Source of the DNA: Ophiocordyceps camponoti-saundersi (nom. inval.)
Taxonomy: Eukaryota > Ascomycota > Sordariomycetes > Hypocreales > Ophiocordycipitaceae
NCBI GenBank assembly: GCA_003339415.1
Contig: PDHQ01000021.1
Span: forward strand, 224,391 to 288,390
Reading direction: 5' to 3'
DNA length: 64,000 nucleotides
The translations under genes were made by a program, and so were the position numbers. The notes beneath the pieces are model-generated. The model did no database searches and was not told where the DNA came from. It was given only the letters and a program-made list of their open reading frames with translations. Every line of letters starts with the position of its first letter. Position 1 is the stretch's first letter. Shown one piece after another: positions 1 through 11,456 of this stretch.

Positions 1-2
1 AC

Positions 3-1373
3 GTTATCAAGCTTCTCTTTCGTCTCGATCCCGGTCATCAGCCTTCGGATCAAGGCATAGACGAGTTCCTCCAAAGTTTGGAGTCGAGGAACGATTCGGC
101 CCTCAGATATCATGCAAAACAGAGCATCTTCTCCTCGCCAGAAGGATTCATCGACCGACTCGTAGCACGGAGGGATGACGCTGCCATCATTCACCCCGTC
201 ATTGACGCCGCGAGAGCGACTGGCCGCATTGGCGCCTTTCTCCGGGAGTTCATGTTTCATCCTGAGGATTTCCCAACAAGACGAAAGCTTCCCGTAGACG
301 GAATCGCAGAAGAAGAGCCTGATAAAAGCATGTTCACAGCTGACTTGGTCAAGGAGCTATCGTCAAGCGAGAAACCTGGCCAAGTACTCGTTAATCATCT
401 CCTGCAGCGACGGGAGCCAAAAGAGATGTCGGCGGAGACGATGCGACTCGCGGTAGAGAACGGCGGTGGTAAAGCTTTGATAGACCATATATTCCATTGG
501 ATTCCGAACATGGAAGAGGCCGTCATAGACAGAGATACCTCGAACAACCTGACTGGGCGGAATCAGCAATGGGCTGGCGTCGTGATGAGAATGATCGAGA
601 TTGCATCATTTCTTTACCCGTGTGGAAACCGACTGAGTCTCGACTACTTTCACCATGACATGTGGAAGTCGTCCACTTACCCTGGTGTAGCGGTCTCGCG
701 TGCCTATATCGTGCAGAACCCCTGTGAATGGTGGCATGTCCGTTGGCGATATCTCACAAGTCCCGACAGCTTCTGTGAGGATGAAGCAAGTAAGCACATT
801 CCTCTCAAGCCATACCAGCAGCAGAGGCTTCAATGGAACTACATCGTCAACCAAGTCGCCCGCAACGGGGGCAGTGAGCGAGTCATCCCTCGACAACTAT
901 GGACCCCGATTGCTTTCCAAGTGGTCAAGAGCGCCAGAACGCTCACGGCAAGAGACTGGAAGCACGGCGCAGTTGGCTTGGACTATCTGCTCGAGTACCA
1001 ATCCCGATGGGTCGCCGGCATCCAGAGACTGGCCGAAATTGCGGGAGATGAGAAAGGCAAGGCTATTTCGAGATTGCTCGCCCAGCAGCAGCGACTGTGG
1101 GTTCCGATGATGGAGGAGACGAATAGGGCAGGGGAGGAAAGGGGGGAGAAGAGGAATCAGATCCTCGAGTTGTTCTACATGCAGCAGCGGTTCTGGCCTT
1201 GCATCATCGACGAGCTGGACAGGAACGTGGGTGATATCAAGTGCGGCATACGAGAGCGGAGCTTTCAGTCGTTGGACCGGCAGTCGTACTTTTCCATCCT
1301 GGAAGCTCTGGAGATGAGGGAGAGTGAGCTGCGGAAAGGCAATCTCGGAGGGACTGACTACCCTGGTAGGTAA
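3..1373 (+). CDS. Unrecognised protein, 5'-truncated by window edge
   Basis: The frame is open from base 3 to a TAG stop at 1371-1373 (about 456 codons) with no in-frame ATG near the left edge, so the gene must begin upstream of the window. Codon use is C/G-ending and typical of a real fungal gene. The protein looks soluble: no membrane segment or signal is visible in this part. It is rich in Arg, Glu and Trp, with motifs such as NPCEWWHVRWRYL in the middle and a charged, helical-looking C-terminal third with repeated QQR motifs (LLAQQQRLW, FYMQQRFW). I do not recognise a family. The neighbour downstream is an F-box gene on the same strand 1.7 kb away. An intron may lie upstream of the window. 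Confidence 0.7.
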   Translation, partial: VIKLLFRLDPGHQPSDQGIDEFLQSLESRNDSALRYHAKQSIFSSPEGFIDRLVARRDDAAIIHPVIDAARATGRIGAFLREFMFHPEDFPTRRKLPVDGIAEEEPDKSMFTADLVKELSSSEKPGQVLVNHLLQRREPKEMSAETMRLAVENGGGKALIDHIFHWIPNMEEAVIDRDTSNNLTGRNQQWAGVVMRMIEIASFLYPCGNRLSLDYFHHDMWKSSTYPGVAVSRAYIVQNPCEWWHVRWRYLTSPDSFCEDEASKHIPLKPYQQQRLQWNYIVNQVARNGGSERVIPRQLWTPIAFQVVKSARTLTARDWKHGAVGLDYLLEYQSRWVAGIQRLAEIAGDEKGKAISRLLAQQQRLWVPMMEETNRAGEERGEKRNQILELFYMQQRFWPCIIDELDRNVGDIKCGIRERSFQSLDRQSYFSILEALEMRESELRKGNLGGTDYPGR

Positions 1374-1721
1374 GTAGTGGTAGTCATGTGGTCTACAGAC
1401 AATCTGCTCGATCCTGCTCAAGGACGGCATCTCCGTTTGTTTACCTGAATCTTCTCGGCTGCAGTATGTATGCGTGAGGCAGCGTCGGCTTAGGGGTAAG
1501 CCGAAGCTCGTAGAGGTAGTACTTGGCGCCGGGGTGGGGCCGAAGCCGCGGATCCGTACGGTGATGAGAAAGCCGGATACTATCCACTATATCTAGTATC
1601 CGTACATACCTCGATTACGGAGTAACCCCTTATTGATTACCAGGGTGAGTAAGTGGGACTTGTAGATGCCGATGCTACCCTTGTAGTTATTTTCCTTCCT
1701 TATACACACATACATACCTAT

Positions 1722-1895
1722 AGTGCGCCAAGCAGGGCTGCCAACAGTGAATTACCTATATTAACAGTAGTGATGTTAGTTACAGTGAGTGTACCACTAT
1801 GATCAAGCCACTGTTCTGAGCCTCATGCTCTGTTATACCTCTTACCTAGGCTCTGTCAGAGGGTTTCCCAATGTTCACAGCTCGGCTTGGCGCCA
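1722..1895. mobile_element. MITE-like element, copy 1
   Basis: One end reads TAGTGCGCCAAGCAGGGCTG and the other end, on the opposite strand, reads TGGCGCCAAGCCGAGCTGTG, so the termini are imperfect inverted repeats of roughly 20-25 bp. The same segment occurs as a diverged inverted copy at about 40933-41148. No coding capacity is visible. The TA dinucleotides beside the ends would fit a Tc1/mariner-type non-autonomous element, but the target duplication is not certain. Confidence 0.55.
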
Positions 1896-2217
1896 GATAG
1901 GTAGGGAGATAAGGTTAAATACACCCTCGATCTCTCACCTACAATACTGTAGTATCCAGACCCCGTTTACAGGTAGGTATCTACTATCGCTCCTCTTTAC
2001 CCCCGTGTATTTTAGCAGAGAAGAAAAGACACTCCCGACGGCCAGAGCAGAAGGGGGTCCCGAGGGATAGAAAATTCCTATTTTAGAAAGGAATGAAATT
2101 TATAATTCATAGAAAGATGAGTTAATCTTATAGTCTGCCCATAAAGGTGCTTGAGTTATCGTATAGGAAATAGAACAGGAAAGATAGAAGCGGAAAGTAT
2201 ATTAGCGGAGCAATACG

Positions 2218-2340
2218 GTGTTCATCCTCGTATAATTATTCTCGTACATATAATCGTATAATCGTACTTTAGCAGGAGCAACGGGCAAGCCCAAGGACAC
2301 ACACACACACACACACACATACATACGCAAGGCCCCTGGT
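2218..2340 (+). repeat. Direct repeat with (AC)n, copy 1
   Basis: This segment contains two adjacent ATAATCGTATAATCGTAC-like blocks, then GAGCAACGGGCAAGCCCAAGG, then an AC microsatellite at about 2299-2319 and AAGGCCCC. A diverged copy in the same order and orientation lies at 2808-2920, so it is a segmental duplication and not only a chance microsatellite. Confidence 0.6.
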
Positions 2341-2807
2341 AGGAAAGAATGAGATAGTCACAACTTCACAAAGAAGTAGGTTAGAAAGGTCGTTTAAACA
2401 GTTTCGATTAATCTGATTAATCTAATCAAATAGTATTACATGAAAAGAGGGAGCCACGGGACCTACGAGTCTTGGGAAGAATCGGTCTTTATGTAGTACG
2501 TATAAATAGGGGTCTCTTTTCTTTCCTAGGAAGAAGACTAAGGACGCCTGCAAAGACCCTTCAATATATAAAGTCAGTTGCCGTGAGCGCACAAGAACCT
2601 ATATAGCTACGGCTCCGTTCCTTTCCTAGCCTACGAATCACTACGAATCTATAAATTCCTTTCTTTTTTCAAATTACTCGAATTATACGAATTCTCTCCC
2701 TTCGGGACCCCTTTGACCCTGTCCGTTAAGAGTGCATTTTCGTCCTTGTTAGACTAGAAGCAGAGAGAAGCATAGAGAGCACATGAGCGGAGCATCAGAG
2801 TTTTCCT

Positions 2808-2920
2808 TCTCAGGTATGTATAATTAATTATTCTCGTATAATCGTATAATCGTACGTTGGCGAGAGCAACTGGCAAGCCCAAGGACACACACACACACAC
2901 ACACACAAGGCCCCGTTGTA
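2808..2920 (+). repeat. Direct repeat with (AC)n, copy 2
   Basis: Second copy of the unit described at 2218-2340: TTCTCGTATAATCGTATAAT, then GAGCAACTGGCAAGCCCAAGG, an AC run at about 2885-2908 and AAGGCCCCG. The two copies differ by small indels and substitutions. Confidence 0.6.
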
Positions 2921-3129
2921 GGGCACTCATATTTAGTATAAATATGTCTCGTAGAGTCGCATCAGAAACCTATCTTCAGCATCAGTCAGTCATCTACTGA
3001 ATCTCCTTCCTCGTGCAATATTACTTCTCAGCAAATCTCATCAACTTATTTACATACTATGAAAGGCCTTGAATCCCCATCTCCCTACCTACCTACATAG
3101 GTACTCAGTCATTTGAAAGGCATCCGATA

Positions 3130-4548
3130 ATGGCTACTTTTGATTCCCTACCCTACGAAATCCAGCTGCTCATCCTGGGCTTCTTTTCTACTCACGAACT
3201 ACTCTTCACGATATCTTATGTTAGCAAAGGCTTTAAAGCAGCGGTCGAACCTCTCGTCTACTCAACGATTAAGCTGGATGATGAACGGCACTTCAATAGA
3301 AAGTTGTTGCTCTTGAGCCGAACCCTACTTGAGAGACAAGAACTGTCAAATCATGTTCGCGGCTTAGCGTTAGGAGAACACATTGAGGACCACAGCTTCC
3401 ATGGGCGACTTTTGTGGCAAGTTGTCCGCGCAATCCGCGCTCACAATATGCACTTACCTCGTCGTAAGCTCCTAATCAGGGAGCTAGGACGTGGCGAAAC
3501 GCATTCTCTCGTTGCTCTTCTGCCTTTCTTGATGCCTGGGCTAAGATCACTACGTCTCGGGCGTGACGTACACGCTCGGAGCATTTCTATGTTGGGAGCT
3601 ATGTTGCGACATGCACTCTGCCGGGAGGCGTCGATATCGAGCCAAAGACAAGAATCTCCCGCCTTATCTAACCTACGCTCGGTCCATCTATATCGAAATC
3701 CCGACCTCGGTGGCCTAGATAATTCTCATGACGTTCTTCCACTCTTCTATTTGCCTAATATCCAAGATTTGTCAATAACTATCGCCAACACCATTAACTT
3801 CAGGTGGCCAGGACAGCCGCCGGCCCCTTCGACCTTAAGGTCCCTTGTGATACACGGCATAGAGGAAACGCGGCTTGACCCTATTCTATCGCTATTAACT
3901 GGACTCAAATCCTTTTATTGGGGATGGGAACCTCGGGTTACTAAAGAAGATGACGAAGATGACGAAAGTGAAGAAGAGATCATGCCCGATACGTATATCA
4001 TCCAGCTCGACACCCTGGCTAAGGCATTGAATAAGGTCTCGGGCAGTCTGGAAGTCCTAACAATAGAAACAAACTTCGACGGGCACGAAACCGTACATCC
4101 TTCAATTACACGATATCAGGGGACTCTTGCCGCTCTGGTAACCATGGAAAAGCTTAGAATCCTCGAGCTGCCTCTCGACTTTCTGTTTGTGTCATCACCC
4201 TCCACGTACTCGGCTAGTGCGCTGGTTGAGGCGCTGCCGCCAGTCGTGGAGGTCCTCACGTTCAACATCGACGCGAAACAATACGACTCAAACTTCTCGT
4301 GGGACGAAGAGGCAATCCTCTCTGCCATGGAGTCGGGGCTTGAGTGTCTCGAGCAGAAATGGTCCATTATTCGAGCTCCGATTCGGATTGTCCTACCTCT
4401 TCCCCTGGTCGTTGAGACTGTGACAGATGACGAGTGCAAAGCGATGTGGCCAACGATGCAGCGATTAAATGACCGTTTCCAATATGTGTGTCGCTTAGAA
4501 GCACCGATTCTTGAGGCAATCATGGAAGACATAGATGAGCCTATATAG
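3130..4548 (+). CDS. F-box domain protein
   Basis: An intronless 472-residue frame starts at ATG 3130 and ends at TAG 4546-4548. Residues about 3-45 (FDSLPYEIQLLILGFFSTHELLF followed by VSKGFKAAVEPLVY) have the F-box pattern: L-P-x-E-I-x-x-x-I, then a V-[SC]-[KR]-x-[FW] helix. F-box proteins join SKP1-Cullin-F-box ubiquitin ligases and use their C-terminal part to pick substrates. Here that part has scattered leucine-rich stretches (LRSVHLYRNPDL, LSNLRS) and an acidic patch near residue 277 (KEDDEDDESEEE). There is no recognisable substrate-binding repeat. Codon use is less C-ending than in the housekeeping genes of the window, which is common for fast-evolving fungal F-box paralogues. The partner and substrate cannot be told from the sequence. 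Confidence 0.8.
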   Translation: MATFDSLPYEIQLLILGFFSTHELLFTISYVSKGFKAAVEPLVYSTIKLDDERHFNRKLLLLSRTLLERQELSNHVRGLALGEHIEDHSFHGRLLWQVVRAIRAHNMHLPRRKLLIRELGRGETHSLVALLPFLMPGLRSLRLGRDVHARSISMLGAMLRHALCREASISSQRQESPALSNLRSVHLYRNPDLGGLDNSHDVLPLFYLPNIQDLSITIANTINFRWPGQPPAPSTLRSLVIHGIEETRLDPILSLLTGLKSFYWGWEPRVTKEDDEDDESEEEIMPDTYIIQLDTLAKALNKVSGSLEVLTIETNFDGHETVHPSITRYQGTLAALVTMEKLRILELPLDFLFVSSPSTYSASALVEALPPVVEVLTFNIDAKQYDSNFSWDEEAILSAMESGLECLEQKWSIIRAPIRIVLPLPLVVETVTDDECKAMWPTMQRLNDRFQYVCRLEAPILEAIMEDIDEPI

Positions 4549-5755
4549 ATGTGCGAAAATGCTTGCGTAGTTGGGAAATTTACCCAAGAGCCGTCTGAAC
4601 AAGGGGGAGCAACTTGGCGGGTACAGCTTAAACGCTTTCAGTGACGGGGGAGAGGAATCCATTGACTTTCAAGCAAGTGGCTTTGCAGCGCGATGACTAC
4701 CTCCGCATATCTCGTTGAGCTGGGTAGGTACCGTATTGTGTGTCTGGGAATCATCCGATAGACGATGCTAAACCCTACGAACATTAGCCCCGAGGAGACC
4801 TTTTCTAACAGGACGTGGACGGGAGGCGCCCAGCACTAAACCCGACGGGGGAGGACGGGGGGCGTTCCAGAGACAACTTGACGTGTGTTTCACATTTTTG
4901 CTTGGCAGTTTTTTCTTGTTCGAGGGGCTTCGCTGGAGGGGGAGAGAGAGTAATGTTGAATCTCGAGTTGTTGATTCTCTTCTCAACTTTCACCAGGTGC
5001 ACTCTCAGAGTGTCGTCGTGTGTATAACATACATGAGAGGTAATCGCTCTGATCGTTATGCACAAGACAGGATCCGGAGAAGGCGCTTCAATAAGAAAGC
5101 GATTATACAACTCCATCAGATTTAACCTCGCTGAACAAGCAGTTTCAGAGGCCAACAAACGGCCACGATCAACTCGGATCTTCGAAATATGCAGAAGCCG
5201 ATCTGCAGATGTGCTGCGCTTCCCCTCGTTTCGGACCCGCGTCATGATTGATTGACGTCGGCCAGCAGCTCCCGCGTCGATCGAGGGAAAAAAAAACATG
5301 AAACTTGAAGGCTTCTTGGCAAATATGGGGATAAGGGGTGAACGCCAACCCTTCGCTTCCTCGCTAACCAAGGCTCGCCCTGTCACCCCTCGCGGGCCGA
5401 GGGGTGAAACACGTCAAATGCCGTTGGATACTACATGCTCTGACGACAATTCTCGACGTGCCTCCTGTCAGGTGTCTGGTGAGAGCAACTTCTATACCGT
5501 ACGTTATGCCGCGGCTTCTCGTCCATCCGAGTCAGACTCCCACCCCTCCTTCGGCGCTGTATGTAACAGAAGCTGTTGTCTCGAAGCGAAAATTCTCCTT
5601 TGCTTTTCATCTATATGATCATGGTCCCCCTTTTTCCGTTTTTGCCCGTCTTGTTCTCGAGAAACATCTCTCGTCAAAGGAAAGCGTGAAGAAAGGCACA
5701 ATCTCGGCCATTCCCCCCCCTAACCGTCTTCGAGACCCCCGTCTCTCTTCCCGTC
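4549..5755. other. Intergenic, promoter side of DUF3112 gene
   Basis: No convincing gene is seen. Several short overlapping open frames on both strands lack coding character. The pyrimidine-rich last 150 bases before 5756 are a likely promoter and leader for the downstream membrane-protein gene. Confidence 0.5.
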
Positions 5756-6188
5756 ATGCGAGCCAACTTCGGTCAGACTCTGCGGCCGGCAGCGGCCATG
5801 CCGGGTTCGCGGCTGCTGGCCGTGTCGCCGGTCGCCGGCATGGCAGGCTTGATGTCGGAGGCGGCCGAGGCTCCTCCTCCTCCCGGGGCGCGACCTCCGG
5901 TGCCGGACCCGCTTCACGGACCGTTCCTCGGGGGCGAGCCTACGGGAACGGGCGACGTCATCTTGACCGCCTTCTTCCTCGCTCTCTTCGCCGTTGGAGC
6001 CTTTACGCACATGACCATCTTCAAGGCAAACCGCAAGCGAGGACACAACTTCTTCTTCAACCAGCTCATTGTCAACTTTTGCGTTATCCGTATCCTCACT
6101 TGCGTCTTTCGCATCGCCTGGGTCTTTTCCAAGCTGCGCGGCATCGTCCTCATGGCGCAGATCCTACAAAGCGCAGGGTAAGGAGCTG

Positions 6189-6249
<61 letters not shown>

Positions 6250-7212
6250 TCATACCCAGCTGAGTTTCCCCCCCTTGGCTGACCATGGTGAAACAACAGA
6301 GTCGTCCTCGTGTTCATCGTCAACTTGTTCTTCACTCGGCGCATCCTCTGTGCTATGCATCCTAGCGTCGGTTGGCATCCCGTCTTCGGGAAAGTTTTCC
6401 TCTTCCTCGTCGCCTCTATCCCGGCCGTTGTCATCCTCAACATCGTCTCCCTGTCCTTCTTCTTCTTCAGCAGCGACAATTTTGAACGCCATGAGATGAC
6501 GGAAAAGCTGCTCATCTTCGGCGGCTCATGGAACCTGTCTCTGACCATGTTACCGCTAGTCGTCATCTTCGTCGCCTGTGCCATGCCGGGTCCCCCCGTC
6601 GAACAGTTTGGCCAGGGCACTTTGATCTTCAAGACCTCCATTTTCATCTTCGTCGCCGCCATGACGGCCGCAGGCGCAGCGGTCCGACTGGCGGTGGCCT
6701 TGAACCCCCTCGGTGGCCTCCTCAAGTTATCTCTGTTCGACAGGTCCGTTTTCTACGTCACCAGCTTCACCTTTGACATCCTGACAGTCATCATCTACGC
6801 CTACTTTCGCGTCGATCTACTCTTCCACGTCCCCGACGGTTCCAGCAAGCAGGGGGACTTCGCTGCAGGCGTCAAGAGACCTGAAAAGGGCCAGCCATGG
6901 ACGACGCGCGAACTCGAGAGGGAGTTTGCCAGACTCGGCATCCAGTGCGATCGTCTACAGAGCCGGTGGGGAGTCAAGAGTGACCAGCTCCTCTTGAGAT
7001 TCTACCCGACTCTCAGCAACAAGGCATGTCCTCAGAAAGGCTCGCGGAGCACGGCTTCCAGCCACGAGTTCAGGTCGAGTCGCGCGGGAGTCAGTCGGAG
7101 GACGATGCTGATGGAGGCTCGCTCTCAAACCTCTACAGGGTCAATGTCTCGTAGCGCAACGCCTTCCAGCTTGGAGAAGTTGCCTCGGAGTCAATTTGAC
7201 GATGACGAGTGA
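5756..7212 (+). CDS. DUF3112 family seven-helix membrane protein
   Basis: Two exons: 5756-6177 and 6300-7212, intron 6178-6299 (GTAAGG...ACAG), giving 444 residues. The intron holds a (CT)n run. After an Ala/Pro-rich N-terminus, the protein has seven hydrophobic segments: about residues 65-87, 97-120, 130-155, 170-195, 215-235, 250-272 and 290-312. The block FAVGAFTHMTIFKANRKRGH with a following ARG-rich R-I-x-T-C-x-x-R-I-A-W helix is characteristic of fungal DUF3112 proteins, whose function is unknown. The tail after the last helix is long, cytosolic-looking, Ser/Arg-rich and ends in an acidic DDDE. Length and helix count fit the family. The start is the first ATG of the frame and keeps all seven helices. 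The role is unknown; a receptor-like function would be a guess from topology only. Confidence 0.82.
6191..6246 (+). repeat. (CT)n microsatellite in intron
   Basis: An almost perfect CT dinucleotide tract occupies nearly half of the 122-base intron of the DUF3112 gene. On the coding strand it adds pyrimidines upstream of the 3' splice site. Confidence 0.95.
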
Positions 7213-9182
7213 AGTTGTGTCCAAGGCCTTGCTCTTATGGACTCGTTGCATCAAAATCTGTAAAAATAGCCTATCAATATCCCAAATCCTCGTTAATGCT
7301 CCGCATGGCATCATGATTAAAGTCGCAGCGAACTGATCTATAGAGGCTCAACCCTAGCATTGACTCTGTGCTGAAGATGGGGGGAACCTGGTTGATGCTT
7401 CCCATATCCAAGCGGATGTTTACAACAAACTCCTACATGGCTTCCGCCGTCTTTTACCCAAGCACTTTGTGCATGACGTGGTCTGGCCGAGCCAAGTAAG
7501 TAGCGATCCTCTTTTAAAACCTACACTGCATTACCAGCTAGCTACCTCGGCGTAAGGTCAGCCTCCTGAGTCCCAGGGATGGGAGGTAACCGACGTTGAA
7601 GCCGGCAAACTGTAATCCGACTCACAACTACCGAGTTGGCCTGGATTCTCAGTTGGGGAGGGGGGGCTCTGTGGATCACGGTCTTTATGCAGGCGTTGTC
7701 GTCGAAGTCGGTCTTGGGAGTCGGGAGCTACGCGTGCAGTCGCCCGATGAGCCAAAAGGAAGGGAGGGGGGGTTAAAGTGGGTGTTCATGTATGTATGCC
7801 TGTCGTATTGTATGTGTTTTGAATTGAGGCCAAGACGATAGGGGACAACAGCCAAGAAACTAAAACAGAGATGGAGGTTGAAGGGGGGGCTCAGACGAGA
7901 TGCCCGACAAGGACGGACACTGGTCGTCTTCCCAGCCTTTCACGGGATGGTTCAAAGCAATAGCTTGACAGCAAAAGACGGAGGTGACGGTATGTCTGTC
8001 TCTTTTGAGTGCGTCTGTCTATTACGTATGTATTCCGTCGTCTTTAGGGTTGACAAAGGATTGTGGCAACGAGTGGAAGCAGCACGGCAATGCTATGCAT
8101 CCACGTAAGTCAAAGCATGTAATAGAACCGTCGTCTAAGATAGCTCTACAACTTTGTTAGAAGAAAAAAGCAGAAACCTTGGGCCTCCAACAAGACGGAT
8201 ACGGACATGTCACACTGCCATTGCCATTGCTGTTGTTGTTGTTGTTGTTGTTGTTATTGAGTTGAGGACAGAGTTGTTCCGAGAGAAAAGGCTAAAGTCA
8301 TTAGCCTAAAATCACGTCACGAAAAGGCTATGGTTGTGCTGAAAAGGGACACAAAGTGCGTAGGGCGGCTGTCTTGAGGGAGCAGATCAAGTCATTGCTG
8401 GATAATTCTATTGGTCATCCCTAGATTCCTACAAGGTCATCCTTTGCTTCTTATGTCTGCTTCCGTCCTCTTCTCGGCTTAACATGGCCTATACACACGT
8501 CATCTGACGGATTCATGGACCTTCAAGTATTGTCATGCCGTTGCATATCATGACCAGCACAAAAGAACATGGCCCATTCATGGTCTTCCTTACTATCCTG
8601 GTCTAAGTCGTGTATGTACTTTGAAAGGATGGCTGTACGGCTGTTGGGATACATATACATGTTATAGTTCGGCACACAGAGTTAGAGAGACGTAATTGGT
8701 TGCCAAAGCCTGTTTGATCGTCACAACTTGACCCGGCGATATCGATACAGCATTTCGAGGTGTCAGACGATTACATAGAAAAAGACTAAAGCAGCACTAT
8801 TCGTCTTTGTCAGAGGAGGGAGTTCTAGCCTTCTAGGGTCATGTCATCGCGTGATGAGTGAGGGCTGTGGTCTAAGAGGCGGTGTCATACGACAGACGAT
8901 TCCGACGCTCAGAGTTGGGAGGAGGAGGAGGAGGAGGGGGGGGGGGGAGCATTTAAGTCAGTCGACGGGGGAAGCGAAGAAGGGGGTGGGACGGTTGTCG
9001 TTGGGATCCAATTATAGAGAAACGGGTAGAAGACGAGTGGAAAAGGGAGGAGGAGACGAGGAAAGATAAGTTCAGTCCCGTGAGGCCAGAACACCTTGGC
9101 CAAGAAGATAGAAAGACTTTTTGGCAACGACGACGACGACGACGAAGAAGAAGACGAAAAGAAGACAGCTTTTCTGGTCACG
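7213..9182. other. Long intergenic stretch, no gene seen
   Basis: I see no supported coding region on either strand. The stretch includes a (TTG)n run at about 8231-8255 and a poly-G run at about 8938-8947. An upstream exon of the gene at 9183 could be hidden near 8800-9080, but I could not find an ATG and splice pair that joins in phase. Confidence 0.45.
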
Positions 9183-10190
9183 ATGAAGCGAGGCGTCAGT
9201 CTGGTCAGACTCAGTCTCAGCATCCTCTTACACGACGTCTCCAAGAAATCTTGCACAGTCGATCTGGCCATCAACGGCTTCACCATCAGCGCCAACGTCA
9301 GCGGCAAACTAGGCGGCCTGGTATGTGACGGCGGGACGACGCCCCCGGCCTGGATCTTCGACGACGGCGGTATAGTATCTACCATCAGCCACCTGACCGT
9401 CCCCCAGACCGGCGGCTACGTCTTCCGCCCTGCCAAGAGAAGTCGCTTCTCGAGGAGACCGAGGAAGGACATTGTGGACAGTCTCCGTCCCGGCTGGGAT
9501 GATGCTGACCTTGTTACCAAGTTTACGGAGAAGCGCGACGAGCTGCGGCGGACAGTCTGCCTCGGTTCGCTCATGTCCGGCAGAGGCGGCCAGTTCCAAG
9601 TCAGCTTCACCGGCCGGCTCGGCACCATCCTCTGCTCAGGGCTCCTTCAGCGACCGCGAGTGCGCACGACGACCAACAAGACGGGCTGGATCGTCTCCCT
9701 GCGAGGCCTGCAGCTGTCGCGGAACTCGACCGTCGGCATCCATCGGACGCTCTCGGACGAGACGCTCGTCGTGGGCGTCAACCGATCCGTCGTCTGGCCC
9801 GGTCTCCTCGACGGGTCCAACTGGGGATCGGAAGACGAGACGTACGTCGAGGCTCTCAGGAGTCCCAACGACTGGTCCGACTTTTGCTCCTCCCGTTGCG
9901 CCGACTGCACCACTCCGCTGCTGGCCAACTGCAAGGGCGAGCTGACCTCGTCTTTCTCCATCTACGACGTGATGGAGAGGCCGGCGGAGACGAACTCGTC
10001 CATGTGTCGGAGGCTGGCGCGGCTGTCTTGGGTCAGTCTGCGGTCTGAGTTTCTGATGCCGCAGCACGAGATTCATTCGTACGTTCGTCGAGACTGTCCG
10101 GACGAGCTGGGACACGACTGTCTGCCTGGTAAGTTGTGTGTGTGTGTGTGTGTTGATGAAGATTATGAAGAAGAAGAAGGAGGAGGAGGA

Positions 10191-10256
<66 letters not shown>

Positions 10257-11456
10257 AAGAGACGCTCTAATCCTTTCTTGCGTCTTCTCAGATCTTCCGA
10301 GACGACCACTCCAGGAAATAACGAGCAACGGGCTGCTGCTTGGTGAGAATGAAGGAGCTATTCCTCAAGGTGAACATCCTCCCTCATATAACGCCATGAT
10401 GCGCAGCTATGGTTTGTTCTGGTTGGGCGAGGCGACTGCAAAAAGGCACGCGATTGGCTCATATGCCACGATTTTGACCATTTTAGAAGCCATCCTTGAC
10501 TCCTGTCAAGTTTCGCGTGAAGAGTCGATTGCTACGCTCACTGCCATGGGCATCGGCATGCCACAGGGTTTGCACTACGGCCGACGAGGGGCCGAGAGCG
10601 TCATGGGCGTCAAGAGGGGTCACAAGGTCTACAGGGGCGCGGCCGCCGCCAGGCTCATCGCCGCGGGGGGCCTCAAGGAGGTCGCCGGCCTGACCGCGGC
10701 CGGGGGATCGGTCGGCCTGGTGGGAGGGGCCATCATAAGCTCCCTCTACGCCGACCTCATCATCGACACCGTCTGCGGCCTGATCCTGGGGACGACACAG
10801 GTCGGGTATAATCACGATTCCGAAGCCGGACGAGGCATCGACGCCTGGAAACGGAAGCTTTCGGGAAAGGAGGTTGGCGGGAGCGAGATGTGGAACAGGC
10901 TTTGGTCTCTTTTCCCTCTCTCCCAGATCGTCGACGGCCTTGTGGAGGGGAACATAACGGTTGGTATCAACAGGAAGCATCCGATGGTGAAGCTTTTTGT
11001 AAGTGCCGCATGCCTACGTACATGAAGAAGCTGGGAAGCCCTGGATGATGATGGTGACGATGATGGTGATGACAACGTCGATGAGGGAAAACGACGGCTG
11101 CTGATATGGGGATACGACAGAACTCTGATTGGGAATGGTGCGGCGAGGAAACGACTGTAGGATCTAACCCCCGTCTTGCAGGTACTATATAGAGATGCTG
11201 GTCCACGTACGCTGACGCCTCCTCTCATGCTTTATAGTGCGCCAGCGATCGTGACTGTTACCTGCAGAAGGATTGTCGAGGCCTGGCTTACAATGTACGC
11301 ACATGCCATCGTCCAGCTTCTTCCGGGGCAGTTGACTGACAAGGGGGGGGTAAGGAAACGCTGTCGAATATCCACTGCGGCTTCGGCGTCTATCCTCACA
11401 GCTGCTGGGCCAAGGTTTCGGACTGCAAGGGTACGGCCTGTTACCTGCGGTACTGA
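9183..11456 (+). CDS. Unrecognised multi-exon protein with cysteine-rich C-terminus
   Basis: Hand-built model with four exons: 9183-10128, 10292-10998, 11238-11294 and 11355-11456, giving 603 residues and stop TGA 11454-11456. Exons 1 and 2 join in phase (codon split G|AT) and both have strong coding character. Exon 1 encodes repeated small domains with conserved-looking Cys, Trp and Gly (CTVDLAINGF, CDGGTTPPAWIFDDGG, FCSSRCADC). Exon 2 holds a long Gly/Ala-rich hydrophobic segment (AAAARLIAAGGL through GGAIISSLYADLI). The two short last exons carry paired cysteines (DRDCYLQKDC; HCGFGVYPHSCW; DCKGTACYLRY) resembling the disulfide-rich end of a secreted protein. The true start is uncertain: the frame is open upstream to 9084 through an acidic D/E run, and ATG 9183 gives no clear signal peptide. 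The family is unknown; the last two exons are the least certain part. Confidence 0.55.
10205..10252 (+). repeat. (GA)n microsatellite in intron
   Basis: A GA dinucleotide run lies in the first intron (10129-10291) of the unrecognised cysteine-rich gene, just after a (TG)n run at about 10136-10152. Confidence 0.95.

Larger units (their letters stand above)
1374..3129. other. Intergenic stretch with repeats, no gene seen
   Basis: No convincing coding region lies here. The stretch is more AT-rich than the flanking genes. It holds a MITE-like element at about 1722-1895 and two diverged direct copies of a segment of about 100 bp ending in AC microsatellites (about 2218-2340 and 2808-2920). The last 200 bp before 3130 should contain the promoter and leader of the F-box gene. 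Confidence 0.6.

Noticed and set aside
5404..6282. A 292-codon plus-strand frame overlapping the DUF3112 gene.
   Set aside because: It lies in another frame over exon 1 and the CT-rich intron, is rich in Arg/Ser/Leu runs, and has no conserved motif; the DUF3112 frame explains the sequence.
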